A program made the translations under genes and the position numbers. 64,000 nucleotides of DNA, taken from Streptomyces stelliscabiei (GTDB taxonomy: Bacteria; Actinomycetota; Actinomycetes; Streptomycetales; Streptomycetaceae). Of this stretch, positions 25,722-35,730 are shown piece after piece (the first letter of the stretch is position 1; every line of letters starts with the position of its first letter). The notes beneath the pieces are model-generated. The model worked only from the letters and a program-made list of their open reading frames with translations, was not told the DNA's origin and did not search any database. The stretch is taken from positions 1,798,001-1,862,000 of the forward strand of contig NZ_JADBGF010000001.1 of NCBI RefSeq assembly GCF_014873495.1. The letters run 5' to 3'.

Positions 25722-27557
25722 ATGCCTGCGACGACTGCATCGGGCAGTACCACCTTCCGCGATCTCAACGGCAACGGGCGCATGGAGCCCTACGAGAACC
25801 CGCGGCTCAGCGCCGAGGAACGCACGGAAGATCTGTTGACCCGGCTCTCGCTCGAAGAGAAAGTCGGTCTGCTCTTCCACACAGTCATCGAGATGGGCCC
25901 GGGAGGCACCGTCCTCGAAGAGCCCGGTGCGATCAGCAAGTCACCCACCAGCGAGGTGATCCTGGGCAGGGGGATCAGCCACTTCAACACGCACCGAATC
26001 GAAGACCCTCGGGCAGCCGCACGGTGGCACAACGCGATCCAGCGGCTCGCAGAGAAGACCCCGCACGGCATCCCGGTCACGATTTCCAGCGACCCTCGAC
26101 ACGGATTCCTGGAGAACATCGGGGCTTCCTTCACTGCAGGTCCGTTCTCGCAGTGGCCCGACGCCCTCGGCCTTGCGGCACTGCGCGACCCGGACACCGT
26201 GCGCGAGTTCGCGCGCCGGGTGCGCGAGGAGTACCGCGCCGTCGGCATCCGCATGGCACTGCATCCTCAGGTCGACCTCGCCAGCGAACCCCGCTGGGCA
26301 CGCCAACTCCAGACGTTCGGCGCCGACACCGATCTCGTGGTCGCCTACACGCGCGCGTACCTCGAAGGTTTCCAGGGCGCGGCGCTCGACTCAACGAGCA
26401 TCGCCTGCGTCACCAAGCACTTCCCCGGCGGCGGCGCGCAGCTGGACGGCGAGGATGCGCACTTCCCGTACGGTCGCGAGCAGGTCTACCCGGGTGGTGC
26501 GTTCGAGGAGCACCTCCGTCCGTTCGTCACCGCCGTCGAGCACGGCACCGCCGCGGTCATGCCCTACTACGGCATGCCGGTCGGTCTTGAGATCGACGGC
26601 GAACCGATCGAGGAGGTCGGGTTCGGGTACAACAAGCAGATCCTCACCGGGCTGCTGCGCGAGCGGCTGGGCTTCGACGGGCTGATCGTCACGGACTGGG
26701 AGCTGGTGAACGACAACCACGTCGGGGACCAGGTCCTGCCCGCACGCGCGTGGGGGGTTGAAGAGCTCGACGCCCGCGAGCGCATGGTCAAGATCCTCAA
26801 TGCCGGCGCGGACCAGTTCGGCGGTGAACAGTGCACGGATCTCCTGCTTGAGCTCGTACGGGATGGCGTCGTCCCGGAGAGCAGGATCGACGAGTCGGCG
26901 CGCCGCGTCCTGCTGATCAAGTTCCGGCTCGGTCTGTTCGACAACCCTTTCATCGACGAAGATGCCGCCGTGGCCGTTGTGGGCAACGCCGAGACCCGGC
27001 GGGTCGCCCTGGAGACACAGTCCCGTTCCGTCACCGTCCTGAAGAACTCCGTGGTCGAAGGAAGGCCAGTGCTTCCGCTCGCCGTGGGCGCGCGCTTGTA
27101 CGCGGAGGGGATCGATCCGGAGGTCCTCGGCCGGGAGTTCACCCCCGTGACGACGCCGCAGGAGGCAGAACTGGCCATCGTGCGCATCGACGCACCGTTC
27201 GAGCCGCGGGACGACCTGTTCCTGGAGTCGTATTTCCACCAGGGGTCTCTTGACCTGCCCCCCGGCCTCGTACACCGACTGCGTAGGATCGCCCACTACG
27301 CCCCGCTGATCGTGGATGTCGCCTTGGACCGCCCGGCCATCCTCACGCCGCTCGTCGACGCGCTCGCCGGACTGACCGTCACCTTCGGTGTCTCGGATGA
27401 CGCTCTGCTCACCGCCCTCACCGGCCGCATCGCTCCGGAGGGCAAACTTCCCGTCGAGCTTCCGCGGTCGATGCAGGCCGTACGAGAGTCCGCGCCGGAC
27501 GCGCTGGCGGACACCGCCGACCCGCTGTTCCCCCTGGGATCGGGGCTGGAGATCTGA
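25722..27557 (+). CDS. GH3 beta-glucosidase/beta-xylosidase-type enzyme
   Basis: Retaining exo-beta-glycosidase, 611 residues. It has an unusual N-terminus (TTFRDLNGNGRMEPYENP), the GH3 barrel with the KHFPG motif near residue 232 and nucleophile Asp325 (LIVTDWE), and a C-terminal alpha/beta sandwich with VTVLKNS. It lacks the fibronectin-III-like tail found in the next gene, so it has the shorter GH3 architecture. No signal peptide, hence probably cytoplasmic. The weak RBS GAGAGGAA lies 13-20 bases before the ATG. The real sugar specificity is undetermined. Confidence 0.92.
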   Translation: MPATTASGSTTFRDLNGNGRMEPYENPRLSAEERTEDLLTRLSLEEKVGLLFHTVIEMGPGGTVLEEPGAISKSPTSEVILGRGISHFNTHRIEDPRAAARWHNAIQRLAEKTPHGIPVTISSDPRHGFLENIGASFTAGPFSQWPDALGLAALRDPDTVREFARRVREEYRAVGIRMALHPQVDLASEPRWARQLQTFGADTDLVVAYTRAYLEGFQGAALDSTSIACVTKHFPGGGAQLDGEDAHFPYGREQVYPGGAFEEHLRPFVTAVEHGTAAVMPYYGMPVGLEIDGEPIEEVGFGYNKQILTGLLRERLGFDGLIVTDWELVNDNHVGDQVLPARAWGVEELDARERMVKILNAGADQFGGEQCTDLLLELVRDGVVPESRIDESARRVLLIKFRLGLFDNPFIDEDAAVAVVGNAETRRVALETQSRSVTVLKNSVVEGRPVLPLAVGARLYAEGIDPEVLGREFTPVTTPQEAELAIVRIDAPFEPRDDLFLESYFHQGSLDLPPGLVHRLRRIAHYAPLIVDVALDRPAILTPLVDALAGLTVTFGVSDDALLTALTGRIAPEGKLPVELPRSMQAVRESAPDALADTADPLFPLGSGLEI

Positions 27558-27600
27558 TGTCCCGTTCGTGGAACCCGCACTCGCACAGAAGGATCACGTC

Positions 27601-30018
27601 ATGACCGACGCACGTTCCCGCGCCATCGAGTTGCTCGGTCGCATGACCCTGCACGAAAAGGTCGCGCAGCTGACGTCGCTGATCCCGACAATGCTCTTCG
27701 ACGCCAAAGGCATCCGCCCGGACGTCGCCGCGGCCAAGCTGGCGAATGGCATCGGCTACATCGAACCGCACATGGGGGGCTTTCCGGCGAACGCGGCCGA
27801 ACTCGCCCGGCTCAACAACGCGGTACAGCGCCACCTGGTCGAGAACACCCGCCTGGGCATTCCCGCGATCATGCACATCGAGGCGCTGAACGGTGTGAAC
27901 GCCCCCACCTTCACATCCTTCCCCACCGCGATCGCCCTCGCGGCCACCTGGGACACCACCGGGGTGGGCGAGATGGCCGCACTGACCCGTCGGCAGATGC
28001 GATCCGTGGGCCTGCACCACGCCCTGTCGCCGCTGCTCGACATCGCCCGCGACGCGCGATGGGGCCGAGTTCACGAGACGTACGGCGAGGATCCATACCT
28101 GGTCAGCGCGCTGGGAGTGTCCTTCGTACGCAATCTTCAAGGCGAGTCGCTGCTGGACGGGGTCATCGCCACCGGCAAGCACTTCCTCGGCTACGCAATG
28201 AGTGAGGCCGGTCTCAACATGGCGACCGTGCCGATGGGAGCGCGCGAGCTGCGGGAGGTGTACGCGCGCCCCTTCGCCGCCGCCATCCAGCTCGCGGGAC
28301 TGGGCTCGATCATGAACTCGCTCGCCGACTGGGACGGAGTGCCCGCTGCCGCCGACCCTCGGGTGTTCCGCAAGATGTTGCGCGACCAACTCGGGTTCAA
28401 CGGCACCGTCGTGTCGGACTGGCTGTCGATCGAGAACCTCGTGACCCATCATCGCGCCGCGCGCGATGCACGCGAAGCGGGCGTGCTCGGCATGCGGGCC
28501 GGCATCGACGTGGAAATGCCCGAGCCGTTCGGCTACGGCGACAACCTCGTCGAGGCCGTCCGCGACGGCGAGATTCCCGAAACGACCGTCGACGAGTCGG
28601 TCCTCCGCGTACTGACGCACAAGTTCCAACTGGGCCTGTTCGAGAACCCCTACGTGGAAACCGACCCGGTGGAGATCATGTCCGTGGCGCAGGAGGGCCG
28701 CGACCTCTCCCTGCGTCTTGCGCGCGAGTCCGTCACGCTCCTCAAGAACGACGACGGGGTGCTCCCACTCAGCGGCGCCCCGCGCATCGCGGTCGTCGGA
28801 CCTCATGCCGAGGCTGTGGGCACGGCCTTCGCCCCGTACACCTTCCCCTCCTTCATCGAGCTGACCCGAGCACTGCTGAACGGCAAGACGAGTTCCATGG
28901 TCGGTGTCGAAAACCTCGACTCCTTCGGCCCCGACGACGCCTACGTGCACGAGGAGATCGGCGACCTGCTCGCCATGAGCGAGGACGAGTTCGCGAGGTC
29001 GCGCTACGAAGCGGTCTCCCTGGCGGACGCCCTCCAAGCCGCGCTACCCGACTCCGAAATCCTCGTCGCAACTGGATGCGGAGTCACCGACGGGGCCGAG
29101 GGGATCGGCGCGGCAGTCGACGTCGCGCGTGATGCGGATGTCGTGGTCCTGGCACTGGGCGGCGTGGCGCGATGGTTCTTCGGTGAACGGACGGAGGGTG
29201 AGGGTGCGGACACCGCCGATGTGACGCTGCCGGATGTACAGCGTCGGCTCGTGCACGAGATCGCCGCGCTCGGCAAGACGACCGTCGGCGTGATCTTCTC
29301 GGGCCGCCCTCTCGCCCTTGGTGACGTCGAGCCCGAGCTCGACGCCATCCTGCTCGGGTACTACGGCTCGCAGTTCGGCACACCTGCCGTCGCGGAGATC
29401 CTCAGCGGCACGGCCGAGCCGCAGGGCCGCCTGCCGTACACGATCCCCCGCTCCAGCGGTCAGGTCCCCCTCCATGCGGGCCAGCGGTTCGGCAGCGGAT
29501 ACCGCCGTCGGGAAGGCGATCCGCACGGCGGATACGTGGACGAGTCCGCGGCACCGCTCTACCCGTTCGGGCACGGCCTGACGTATACCGAATTCGTCTA
29601 CTCCGACCTCCAGCTGAGCAGCACGTCGATCGCACCCGACCGCACCGTCGAGGTCACCGCGACCGTCACGAACACGGGCGACCGCCCAGGCGTAGAACTC
29701 ATGCAGCTCTACGTCGAGGACGATGCGCCCGGCGTGTCGAGGCCGGCGCTCCAGCTCGCGGGGTTCCATCGCCTCGAACTGCAGCCAGGGGATCAGGCGA
29801 CGGTGAGATTCGCTCTGGAACTCCCGCTGCTGGCCTACCTGTCCCTGGACGACAGATGGGTCGTGGATCCGGGCCCGATGTGGATCTCGGTCGGCTCGTC
29901 GTCGAGTGACCTTCGCCTGCGCGGTCGCCTGGACGTCGTCGGTGACACCGTGGACGTCACGCGACGGAGGGTGTACCTGACCCACTCTGCACGGACCGCT
30001 CCTACGACGGGAACGTGA
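27601..30018 (+). CDS. GH3 beta-xylosidase/beta-glucosidase-type enzyme with FnIII-like tail
   Basis: 805-residue GH3 enzyme with a TIM barrel (1-350) including RWGRVHETYGEDP and GKHFLGY, nucleophile Asp273 (VVSDWLS), an alpha/beta sandwich (about 370-660) and a C-terminal fibronectin-III-like domain starting near TVEVTATVTNTGDRPG. The start is the ATG 44 bp after the previous GH3 stop with AAGGA upstream; an open frame extending into the previous gene is rejected. The domain order resembles bacterial GH3 beta-xylosidases. It ends the transporter-GH3 transcript, which is followed by a strong terminator. Confidence 0.93.
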   Translation: MTDARSRAIELLGRMTLHEKVAQLTSLIPTMLFDAKGIRPDVAAAKLANGIGYIEPHMGGFPANAAELARLNNAVQRHLVENTRLGIPAIMHIEALNGVNAPTFTSFPTAIALAATWDTTGVGEMAALTRRQMRSVGLHHALSPLLDIARDARWGRVHETYGEDPYLVSALGVSFVRNLQGESLLDGVIATGKHFLGYAMSEAGLNMATVPMGARELREVYARPFAAAIQLAGLGSIMNSLADWDGVPAAADPRVFRKMLRDQLGFNGTVVSDWLSIENLVTHHRAARDAREAGVLGMRAGIDVEMPEPFGYGDNLVEAVRDGEIPETTVDESVLRVLTHKFQLGLFENPYVETDPVEIMSVAQEGRDLSLRLARESVTLLKNDDGVLPLSGAPRIAVVGPHAEAVGTAFAPYTFPSFIELTRALLNGKTSSMVGVENLDSFGPDDAYVHEEIGDLLAMSEDEFARSRYEAVSLADALQAALPDSEILVATGCGVTDGAEGIGAAVDVARDADVVVLALGGVARWFFGERTEGEGADTADVTLPDVQRRLVHEIAALGKTTVGVIFSGRPLALGDVEPELDAILLGYYGSQFGTPAVAEILSGTAEPQGRLPYTIPRSSGQVPLHAGQRFGSGYRRREGDPHGGYVDESAAPLYPFGHGLTYTEFVYSDLQLSSTSIAPDRTVEVTATVTNTGDRPGVELMQLYVEDDAPGVSRPALQLAGFHRLELQPGDQATVRFALELPLLAYLSLDDRWVVDPGPMWISVGSSSSDLRLRGRLDVVGDTVDVTRRRVYLTHSARTAPTTGT

Positions 30019-30044
30019 CACGCGAGACCGCCGCCCCGCCAGCA

Positions 30045-30082
30045 GCCCGTGGGGAGCGGACCTGACACCGCTCCCCACGGGC
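30045..30082 (+). terminator. Strong terminator after the GH3 genes
   Basis: A 15-bp perfect stem (arms 30045-30059 and 30068-30082) with an 8-nt loop lies 27 bp after the GH3 stop. It separates the ABC-GH3 transcript from the beta-galactosidase-like gene, which then needs its own promoter in 30083-30218. Confidence 0.85.
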
Positions 30083-30218
30083 CTTCGCCTGGCCAACTAT
30101 CCGGCATCGCGCCGCACCCCTGGGACGGCGATGGCTGAGAGCGCCGGCAGCGACCTGGCGCCGTCCGCCGCCCTCGCCCGAAGACACCGCTCAACCGGAA
30201 GACATCGATGGGAGCCCC

Positions 30219-31832
30219 TTGCAACACCACGGCATAGACCAGGCCACGGGCCAGCTGATCGTCGGCGGTACGCCGTACCTGATCCGCGGCATCGAGGTCC
30301 ACAACTCCACCTCGTCCCACGCCGACTACCTGGAACCCGTGTGGAAGCGGTGTGCGGACGCAGCGGTCAACACCGTTCTTGCACCGGTCAGTTGGGAGCT
30401 TGTGGAACCGACGGAGGGAGAGTTCGACTTTCACTTGGTCGACGCCATGCTCTCCGGTGCGCGCGACCACGAGCTCAAGCTGGTGCTTCTCTGGTTCGGC
30501 AGCTGGAAGAACGCTTCGTCGAGCTACGTGCCGGCCTGGGTCAAGCTCGATCCGGTCCGTTTTCCGCTGCAGGTCGACGAGGCCGGCGATCCGCTGGACA
30601 ACCTCAGCCCGTTCTCCACGAACAACCGCGACGCCGACGCGGCCGCTTTCGCGGCCTTCATGGAGCACCTCGCACGCGTCGACGGCCGCGAGAAGACCGT
30701 GATCATGGTGCAGGTCGAGAACGAGGTCGGGCTGCTCGGGGCACCGCGCTCCTACGGAGCGGACGCGGCAGCCGCATGGGCGGCTCCCGTTCCGGCAGCC
30801 CTTGCGGAAGCACTGCGCAACGGAGCCTCCCCGTACGTCCAGGCCCCGGACGAGCCGTCCACCCCGACGTGGGACCTCCTGACGGGCGACTCCGACCGGA
30901 AGGCCGAGTTGTTCATGGCCTGGCACTACGCCTGCTACATCGAGCACGTCGCCGCCGCAGGCCTGGCCCGCTACGACATCCCGCTGTTCGCCAACGCCTG
31001 GCTGGACTCGAGCGTGCCGAACGGATCGGAGTCCGCGAACATCGCCGTCGCCGGCGGCAGCGCGCCGGGGGTGTTCCCCAGTGGGGGGCCACTACCGCAT
31101 GTCAGCGCTGCCTGGAAGCTGGCCGCTCCCTCGCTCGCGTTCCTCGCCCCAGACGTGTACTTCGGCGACTTCGACATCCCGTTCAAGCGCTACGCGGACA
31201 CGAACACCACCTTGTTCGTGCCCGAGATGCGCGCCGACTGCCACGGGGTCTCGCACAGCTTCCTCGCCATCGGACAGTACGGTGCCATCGGGGTCTCGCC
31301 GTTCGGCTTCGACTCCCTCGACGATGACCGCACGGTGGAGCTGCGCCGTATCTATGCGCAGCTCGCGGCGCTGGAGAACGACATCCTTGCCGCACAGCCG
31401 CGAGGGCGCGTGCGCGGCTTCCGGGTCCCGGCCTCCAAGGAGGAGACGTTCGCCCTCGGCAAGTACGAGTTCGTGATCAGGGCCTATCCGGAACACGGCA
31501 ACGGCGAGCGGTTCGGCTATGGGCTCCTGCTGCAGTTCGACGACGACGTGTTCATCGCCGTCGGCGACAACTTCACGGTCTGCCCGCGCTCGCCGGACGG
31601 CCGGCCGGTGGCCATCTTGCAGGCGGACGAACTCGTGGCAGGCACGGGCCGGCTCCGTCCGCGAAGGCGCCTCAATGGTGACGAGACGTTGTCCGGCACC
31701 GGCATCAGGATCGCGGAGCACCCGGCCCCGATGCACGGTTTCATGGCGACCAGCGGGATCCCGTCAGGGGTGGTGAGGTTCTCGCTGTACTTCCCCGGGG
31801 CGCCGAGGGGCACCGCCGCCCCGGACTACTGA
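30219..31832 (+). CDS. GH35/GH42-like beta-galactosidase (DUF5597 type)
   Basis: Clan GH-A glycosidase of 537 residues. The barrel begins with VGGTPYLIRGIEVHN; the acid/base motif is QVENEVG (Glu169) and the likely nucleophile Glu336 (FVPEM). The C-terminal beta domain (about 400-525) matches the DUF5597 tail seen on a subset of bacterial beta-galactosidases. No signal peptide. It starts at TTG with GGGAG seven bases upstream; no better start exists. It would remove terminal galactose from imported side chains. The last 7 bp overlap the convergent SDR gene. Confidence 0.85.
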   Translation: MQHHGIDQATGQLIVGGTPYLIRGIEVHNSTSSHADYLEPVWKRCADAAVNTVLAPVSWELVEPTEGEFDFHLVDAMLSGARDHELKLVLLWFGSWKNASSSYVPAWVKLDPVRFPLQVDEAGDPLDNLSPFSTNNRDADAAAFAAFMEHLARVDGREKTVIMVQVENEVGLLGAPRSYGADAAAAWAAPVPAALAEALRNGASPYVQAPDEPSTPTWDLLTGDSDRKAELFMAWHYACYIEHVAAAGLARYDIPLFANAWLDSSVPNGSESANIAVAGGSAPGVFPSGGPLPHVSAAWKLAAPSLAFLAPDVYFGDFDIPFKRYADTNTTLFVPEMRADCHGVSHSFLAIGQYGAIGVSPFGFDSLDDDRTVELRRIYAQLAALENDILAAQPRGRVRGFRVPASKEETFALGKYEFVIRAYPEHGNGERFGYGLLLQFDDDVFIAVGDNFTVCPRSPDGRPVAILQADELVAGTGRLRPRRRLNGDETLSGTGIRIAEHPAPMHGFMATSGIPSGVVRFSLYFPGAPRGTAAPDY

Positions 31833-32596
31833 TGGGTGCCGCCGTCAATACGGATCTCCGTGCCGGAGATGAAGGCGCCGTCGTCGGAGATGAGCGTGGC
31901 CACGACTGCTGCCACCACCTCCGGCGACCCGTAGCGCTCCCGGACTGCGGGAGTGAGCTTCGCGAAGAGGCTCCAGTCGGTGTCCTCCGGCACCAGTGAC
32001 GCGAAGTTCTCGGTCATGGCGCTGACGATGCCGCCAGGGCAGATGTTTACCGCGCGCAAGCCCTGCTTGGCGTACTCCTGGGCGATGCTGTGCGTGAAGG
32101 ACAGGATCCCGCCCTTGCTGGCGGAGTACGCGGCCAGGAACGGATGGGCGAACTGGGCTGACGTGGAGCTGAAGTTGACCACGACGCCGTTACCCGTCTC
32201 CAGCAGCGCGGGCAACGCGGCCCGGGTGACCAGGAACGTGCCCGTGAGGTTCACGGCAAGGACGCGGTTCCACAGCTCGAGCGAGCACTGGTGTGTATGC
32301 GCTCCGCGCAGCATGCCGGCGATGTTCACGAGCGCGTCGAGCCCGCCGAGGGTGGCAATCGTTTCACCCACGACGTCGACGACCGCGTCCGCGTCCGCCA
32401 CGTCCAGCGCCGCGGTGACGAGCCGCTCGCCGGTGCCGGCCTTCGCGGCCAGGCCGGCGGTCCCGCTGAGCCCCTCTTCCTCGATGTCCGTCGCGACGAC
32501 CGCCGCTCCTTCCTCGAGCAGCCTCAACGTCGTCGAGCGTCCGATGCCCGAAGCGGCTCCGGTGACGAACACGCGTCTGCTGCTGAGTCGTTCCAT
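31826..32596 (-). CDS. Short-chain dehydrogenase/reductase
   Basis: NAD(P)-dependent classical SDR, 256 residues. Features are the cofactor motif TGAASGIG, a slightly changed NAG motif (NIAG), a Ser in VVNFSS, the catalytic YSASK and a C-terminal ISGTEIRIDGG. It follows the GH106 gene by 55 bp on the same strand. Some L-rhamnose 1-dehydrogenases are SDRs, so oxidation of rhamnose released by GH106 is a reasonable but unproven guess. Confidence 0.9.
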   Translation of the reverse strand: MERLSSRRVFVTGAASGIGRSTTLRLLEEGAAVVATDIEEEGLSGTAGLAAKAGTGERLVTAALDVADADAVVDVVGETIATLGGLDALVNIAGMLRGAHTHQCSLELWNRVLAVNLTGTFLVTRAALPALLETGNGVVVNFSSTSAQFAHPFLAAYSASKGGILSFTHSIAQEYAKQGLRAVNICPGGIVSAMTENFASLVPEDTDWSLFAKLTPAVRERYGSPEVVAAVVATLISDDGAFISGTEIRIDGGTHQ

Positions 32597-32651
32597 GAGG
32601 TTCCTCCAGGTCTCGACGGTGCGCTTGCCCTGGCCGCGAATCGCCGCCCGC

Positions 32652-35549
32652 TCATTCCGGGATCGGTACCTGGCGGTACGGCGCGATACGGACCGGCCCC
32701 ATGAGGCCGTATTGCTGCCGGGGCTTCTCGGCCTGACCCGGGAAGCCTTCCGTGACCCGAAGGCGATTGCGCAGCGGTGTCGCCACCCGGACCGTGATGC
32801 TGTTGTCTCCTTGCTTCACGTAGCCACTGAGATCGATCCGCCGGCCGACCTGGTCGGACGGTGGCAGCGTCGTGCCGTTGACCGTCACCTCGAAGGTGTC
32901 GGTGACCTGTCCGAGGTCGAGGTAGGCCCCGTCCAACCGCACGAGCCGTACCGTGGTGCGATAGGTGCCGACCCCGGAGACGTCCTCAAGGCCGGGGATG
33001 GCGGACCAGGGTGCAAGGCGGTTCAGGTGATGCTCGTGCTCGCTGACTTCGAGCTTGCCGTCCGGGCCTCGGTGCCAGTCCTCGACGGAGAGCTCCCACA
33101 CGTTCAGCTCCTGGGCTGCCCCGGTGGGAGGAACGGTCACCCTCCGTTCGGAGCCGTCGTCAAGCTTCACGGTGTACGAACCAGCCGTTGAGCCCCGCAG
33201 GAGCAGACCGCCACCGGGCGCCGTCACGACCTCTCCGCCCGTGGTGGCGACCACATGACGGGCACTGCCCGGTACGAGAACGATGATGGTGGATTCGCCG
33301 GGTGCGAGCCGCACCGGGACTGTGATCCGCCCGCGTTCTGTTCGGTACTGGGCGACTGAGGTGACCGTGCCCGTCCAGGCATCCAGTTCGTAGGGGGTGC
33401 CTCGGCCCTCCAGGGCGACCTCCTCGGACACGGCTCTTTCCGAGGAGTTGTGCAGGTGATACAGCGCGCCTCGCGACAGTGTGCGACGCAGGGCGAGCAC
33501 GGCGGGAGCGACGCGCGTGTCCGCTGCGGGACGGATGCCGAGCACCTCGAAGACGGCGGGCAACCCGCTCGGTTCGGCGACGTGGCGTACCGAGGCCTGC
33601 TTGAGCAACAGGTCCATCAACTCGGCCAGTGCCGCATCCTGCTGTGCCGCCCGGTGGGCGCCAGGCGTGCGGGTCGGCGGCGCACCGACGATCACTACGG
33701 GCAGGCCGCTGCGGGCGTGCGACAGCAGCAGTCGGGCGGTGGCTATGGGCAACGTGGGCTGGCGGTCGAGGATCAGCGCACGATAGGCGGGTCCTTCCGG
33801 GGCAAGGCGCCGGTCACGTACGCGGGTTCCGTCGAGTTGTGCCGGGCCGGCGAAGTCGTAAGTGAAGCCGTCCAGCCCGGCCGGGATGCGCATGCCGGTC
33901 CCGTAGGCGTGGCGGTAGACGACCAAGTCCACCGAAGGCCTGCCCTGGCGCAGGGCGAACTGCGTGCGCGCAGTCCAGTCGACGATCTTGCCGGTGTCGT
34001 TCCACGTGGGCTGGCGCGGCCCCCATGCCTCGGAGAAACCGTTGCCGCCCTGGAGGGTGAACGGTGAGAAGCCGGGCCAGGTGGTTCCCAGGCCCGCCTC
34101 GGTGGCGAAGCCGTGATAGACGACCTGGTTGACACCGTGGGCGAAGGCGGCGTTGAAGTGCTTGAGCATCTGCGGCCAGGTCTGCGCGTACGCCTCGCCG
34201 TAGATCGCGCAGCCTTCGAGCGAGAAGACGCGCTGCCCGGACAGGTGCACCGCACCGGACGAGAGCCATCGGTATGGCTCGTCGGTGTAGTCGGGCGCCG
34301 CGCCGAGCGACTCGGTCTCGTTGATGTCGAGGGCCGCGCCGATCGTGGGAACGTCGGTGGTGGTGCCGTAGGGCTGGGCCCGCAGTCTCAGGCCCATGGC
34401 GTGCGCCCAGGACTTCAGTGGCTCGACGTGCTCACTGATGTACAGGTCCGTGAGCGTGTGATAGTAGTCGTCGCGGACGCGGGCGCCACTGTCGTCGGTG
34501 AACGCGAAGTCCGGGGTGTCGTCGGGTGTCACGCTCGTGTACTGCCGGTGGATCCGGTCGATGAACAGCACCGGCAGGTTGTCGATCAAGGAGTAGCCGC
34601 GCAGCTTCTTGAAGCGCGCCGGAAGTTCCCGGGACCAGTGCTGGGCGGAGTCCAACTCCAGGGAATCTTCGAAGAGATCCCCTCCGTTGTCCTGCAGCAG
34701 ACTGCGCAGGCGGGGCGTCAGGACGCGCTCGTCCCAGTAGCTGGTTACTGCCCGGGTACCGGCGGCACTGAAGTGGTCGACGACATACGCCGCCTCTGTC
34801 GTGGCGGCCTGGCCGACGACGGCGGCCTGGCCGGTGCCGCGCTGCCAGAACGCGAACAGCAGCCACTGCCCATCCGCTGGGGCGGTCCAGGCGAGGGTGC
34901 CGTCGCTCACCCGTCCTGTGAGGTCGATCCGGGAAGCCCGCTCGAGCAGTACGGGCTTCGCGTCGGTTGGGCCCGCGCAGCGAAACGCCTGGACCGCTAT
35001 CAGGGTTTGCTCGGTGACGCCCGCGTGCGGCTGCGGGGCCGCCGGCACGGGCCCGTCGTATGCTTCGCCGCCCGCAAGGACCGCACGCCCGTAGGCGATC
35101 TCCTGGGCTGCTTCCGGGCTGTCCGGCGACAGCCCGGGGGCCACCAGCGGCCAGGCCGGGCCCACGGTGAGATCGATGCGCACCCCGTGCCTGTGACCGG
35201 CGGCGACCGCCTGCTCCAGGCGCTCGGTGAGCACAGCGCTGCCCCAGCCGTACTGCTGAGCGTCGGCGGTGACGATGCACTGGATCTCGACTGCGCCGAA
35301 ACCTCGGCCTGCGATCGCCTCGATCTCCGCGTCGATGGTTTCCGCCGCGATCTCTCCGCACGGCCACCAGTAGCGGATCTTCGGCCGGGCATTCGCAGGC
35401 GGGTGAGCGAACCGCCGGACGAAGGCGCTGTCCAGCCCGGTCGACGAAGAGGCGGCAGCGCTCTTGGCCCCGGCCCACAAGGTCCCCGTGGGTGCCAGCG
35501 TCACCGCGGCCGCGGTCGCACAGAACTGTCTGCGGGAGAAACGGGACAC
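32652..35549 (-). CDS. Secreted GH106 alpha-L-rhamnosidase-like protein
   Basis: 965 residues with a Tat-type signal (SRRQFCATAAAVTLAP). The mature protein resembles GH106: the early motif RYWWPCGEIAAETIDAEI, GFGAVEIQ, and the central WDERVLTPRLR and GEAYAQTWPQMLKHF segments. A C-terminal galactose-binding-like beta-sandwich carries VSGVGTYRTTV and FEVTVNGTTLP. GH106 enzymes remove alpha-L-rhamnose from plant polysaccharides or glycosides using calcium. It would act outside the cell and precedes an SDR in a two-gene unit. The start is the ATG giving the Tat signal. Confidence 0.85.
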   Translation of the reverse strand: MSRFSRRQFCATAAAVTLAPTGTLWAGAKSAAASSSTGLDSAFVRRFAHPPANARPKIRYWWPCGEIAAETIDAEIEAIAGRGFGAVEIQCIVTADAQQYGWGSAVLTERLEQAVAAGHRHGVRIDLTVGPAWPLVAPGLSPDSPEAAQEIAYGRAVLAGGEAYDGPVPAAPQPHAGVTEQTLIAVQAFRCAGPTDAKPVLLERASRIDLTGRVSDGTLAWTAPADGQWLLFAFWQRGTGQAAVVGQAATTEAAYVVDHFSAAGTRAVTSYWDERVLTPRLRSLLQDNGGDLFEDSLELDSAQHWSRELPARFKKLRGYSLIDNLPVLFIDRIHRQYTSVTPDDTPDFAFTDDSGARVRDDYYHTLTDLYISEHVEPLKSWAHAMGLRLRAQPYGTTTDVPTIGAALDINETESLGAAPDYTDEPYRWLSSGAVHLSGQRVFSLEGCAIYGEAYAQTWPQMLKHFNAAFAHGVNQVVYHGFATEAGLGTTWPGFSPFTLQGGNGFSEAWGPRQPTWNDTGKIVDWTARTQFALRQGRPSVDLVVYRHAYGTGMRIPAGLDGFTYDFAGPAQLDGTRVRDRRLAPEGPAYRALILDRQPTLPIATARLLLSHARSGLPVVIVGAPPTRTPGAHRAAQQDAALAELMDLLLKQASVRHVAEPSGLPAVFEVLGIRPAADTRVAPAVLALRRTLSRGALYHLHNSSERAVSEEVALEGRGTPYELDAWTGTVTSVAQYRTERGRITVPVRLAPGESTIIVLVPGSARHVVATTGGEVVTAPGGGLLLRGSTAGSYTVKLDDGSERRVTVPPTGAAQELNVWELSVEDWHRGPDGKLEVSEHEHHLNRLAPWSAIPGLEDVSGVGTYRTTVRLVRLDGAYLDLGQVTDTFEVTVNGTTLPPSDQVGRRIDLSGYVKQGDNSITVRVATPLRNRLRVTEGFPGQAEKPRQQYGLMGPVRIAPYRQVPIPE

Positions 35550-35730
35550 AGCGGCTCCAGATGAAGTGATCCCCGGCAGTCGGGAGTTGGTGTGCCGGGC
35601 ACCCTTTCATCGCCTGGGCCGTTCGGTGTCGGTCGATCCCGGTGACCGGGAGCGCCTCACGTGGTCCCTCAACCCTCAAGAAGAGGCAGCAGTCCCGCCG
35701 TCAGCAAAGTTGCGCCATCCGGCGGGGCGT

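Noticed and set aside
27418..29037. A 539-codon minus-strand frame opposite the second GH3 gene
   Set aside because: Antisense shadow; no motifs, and it overlaps the conserved GH3 barrel entirely.
32652..35564. Plus-strand frames opposite the GH106 gene (for example 34113-35564)
   Set aside because: GH106 motifs and Tat signal are clear on the minus strand; the plus frames are compositional shadows.
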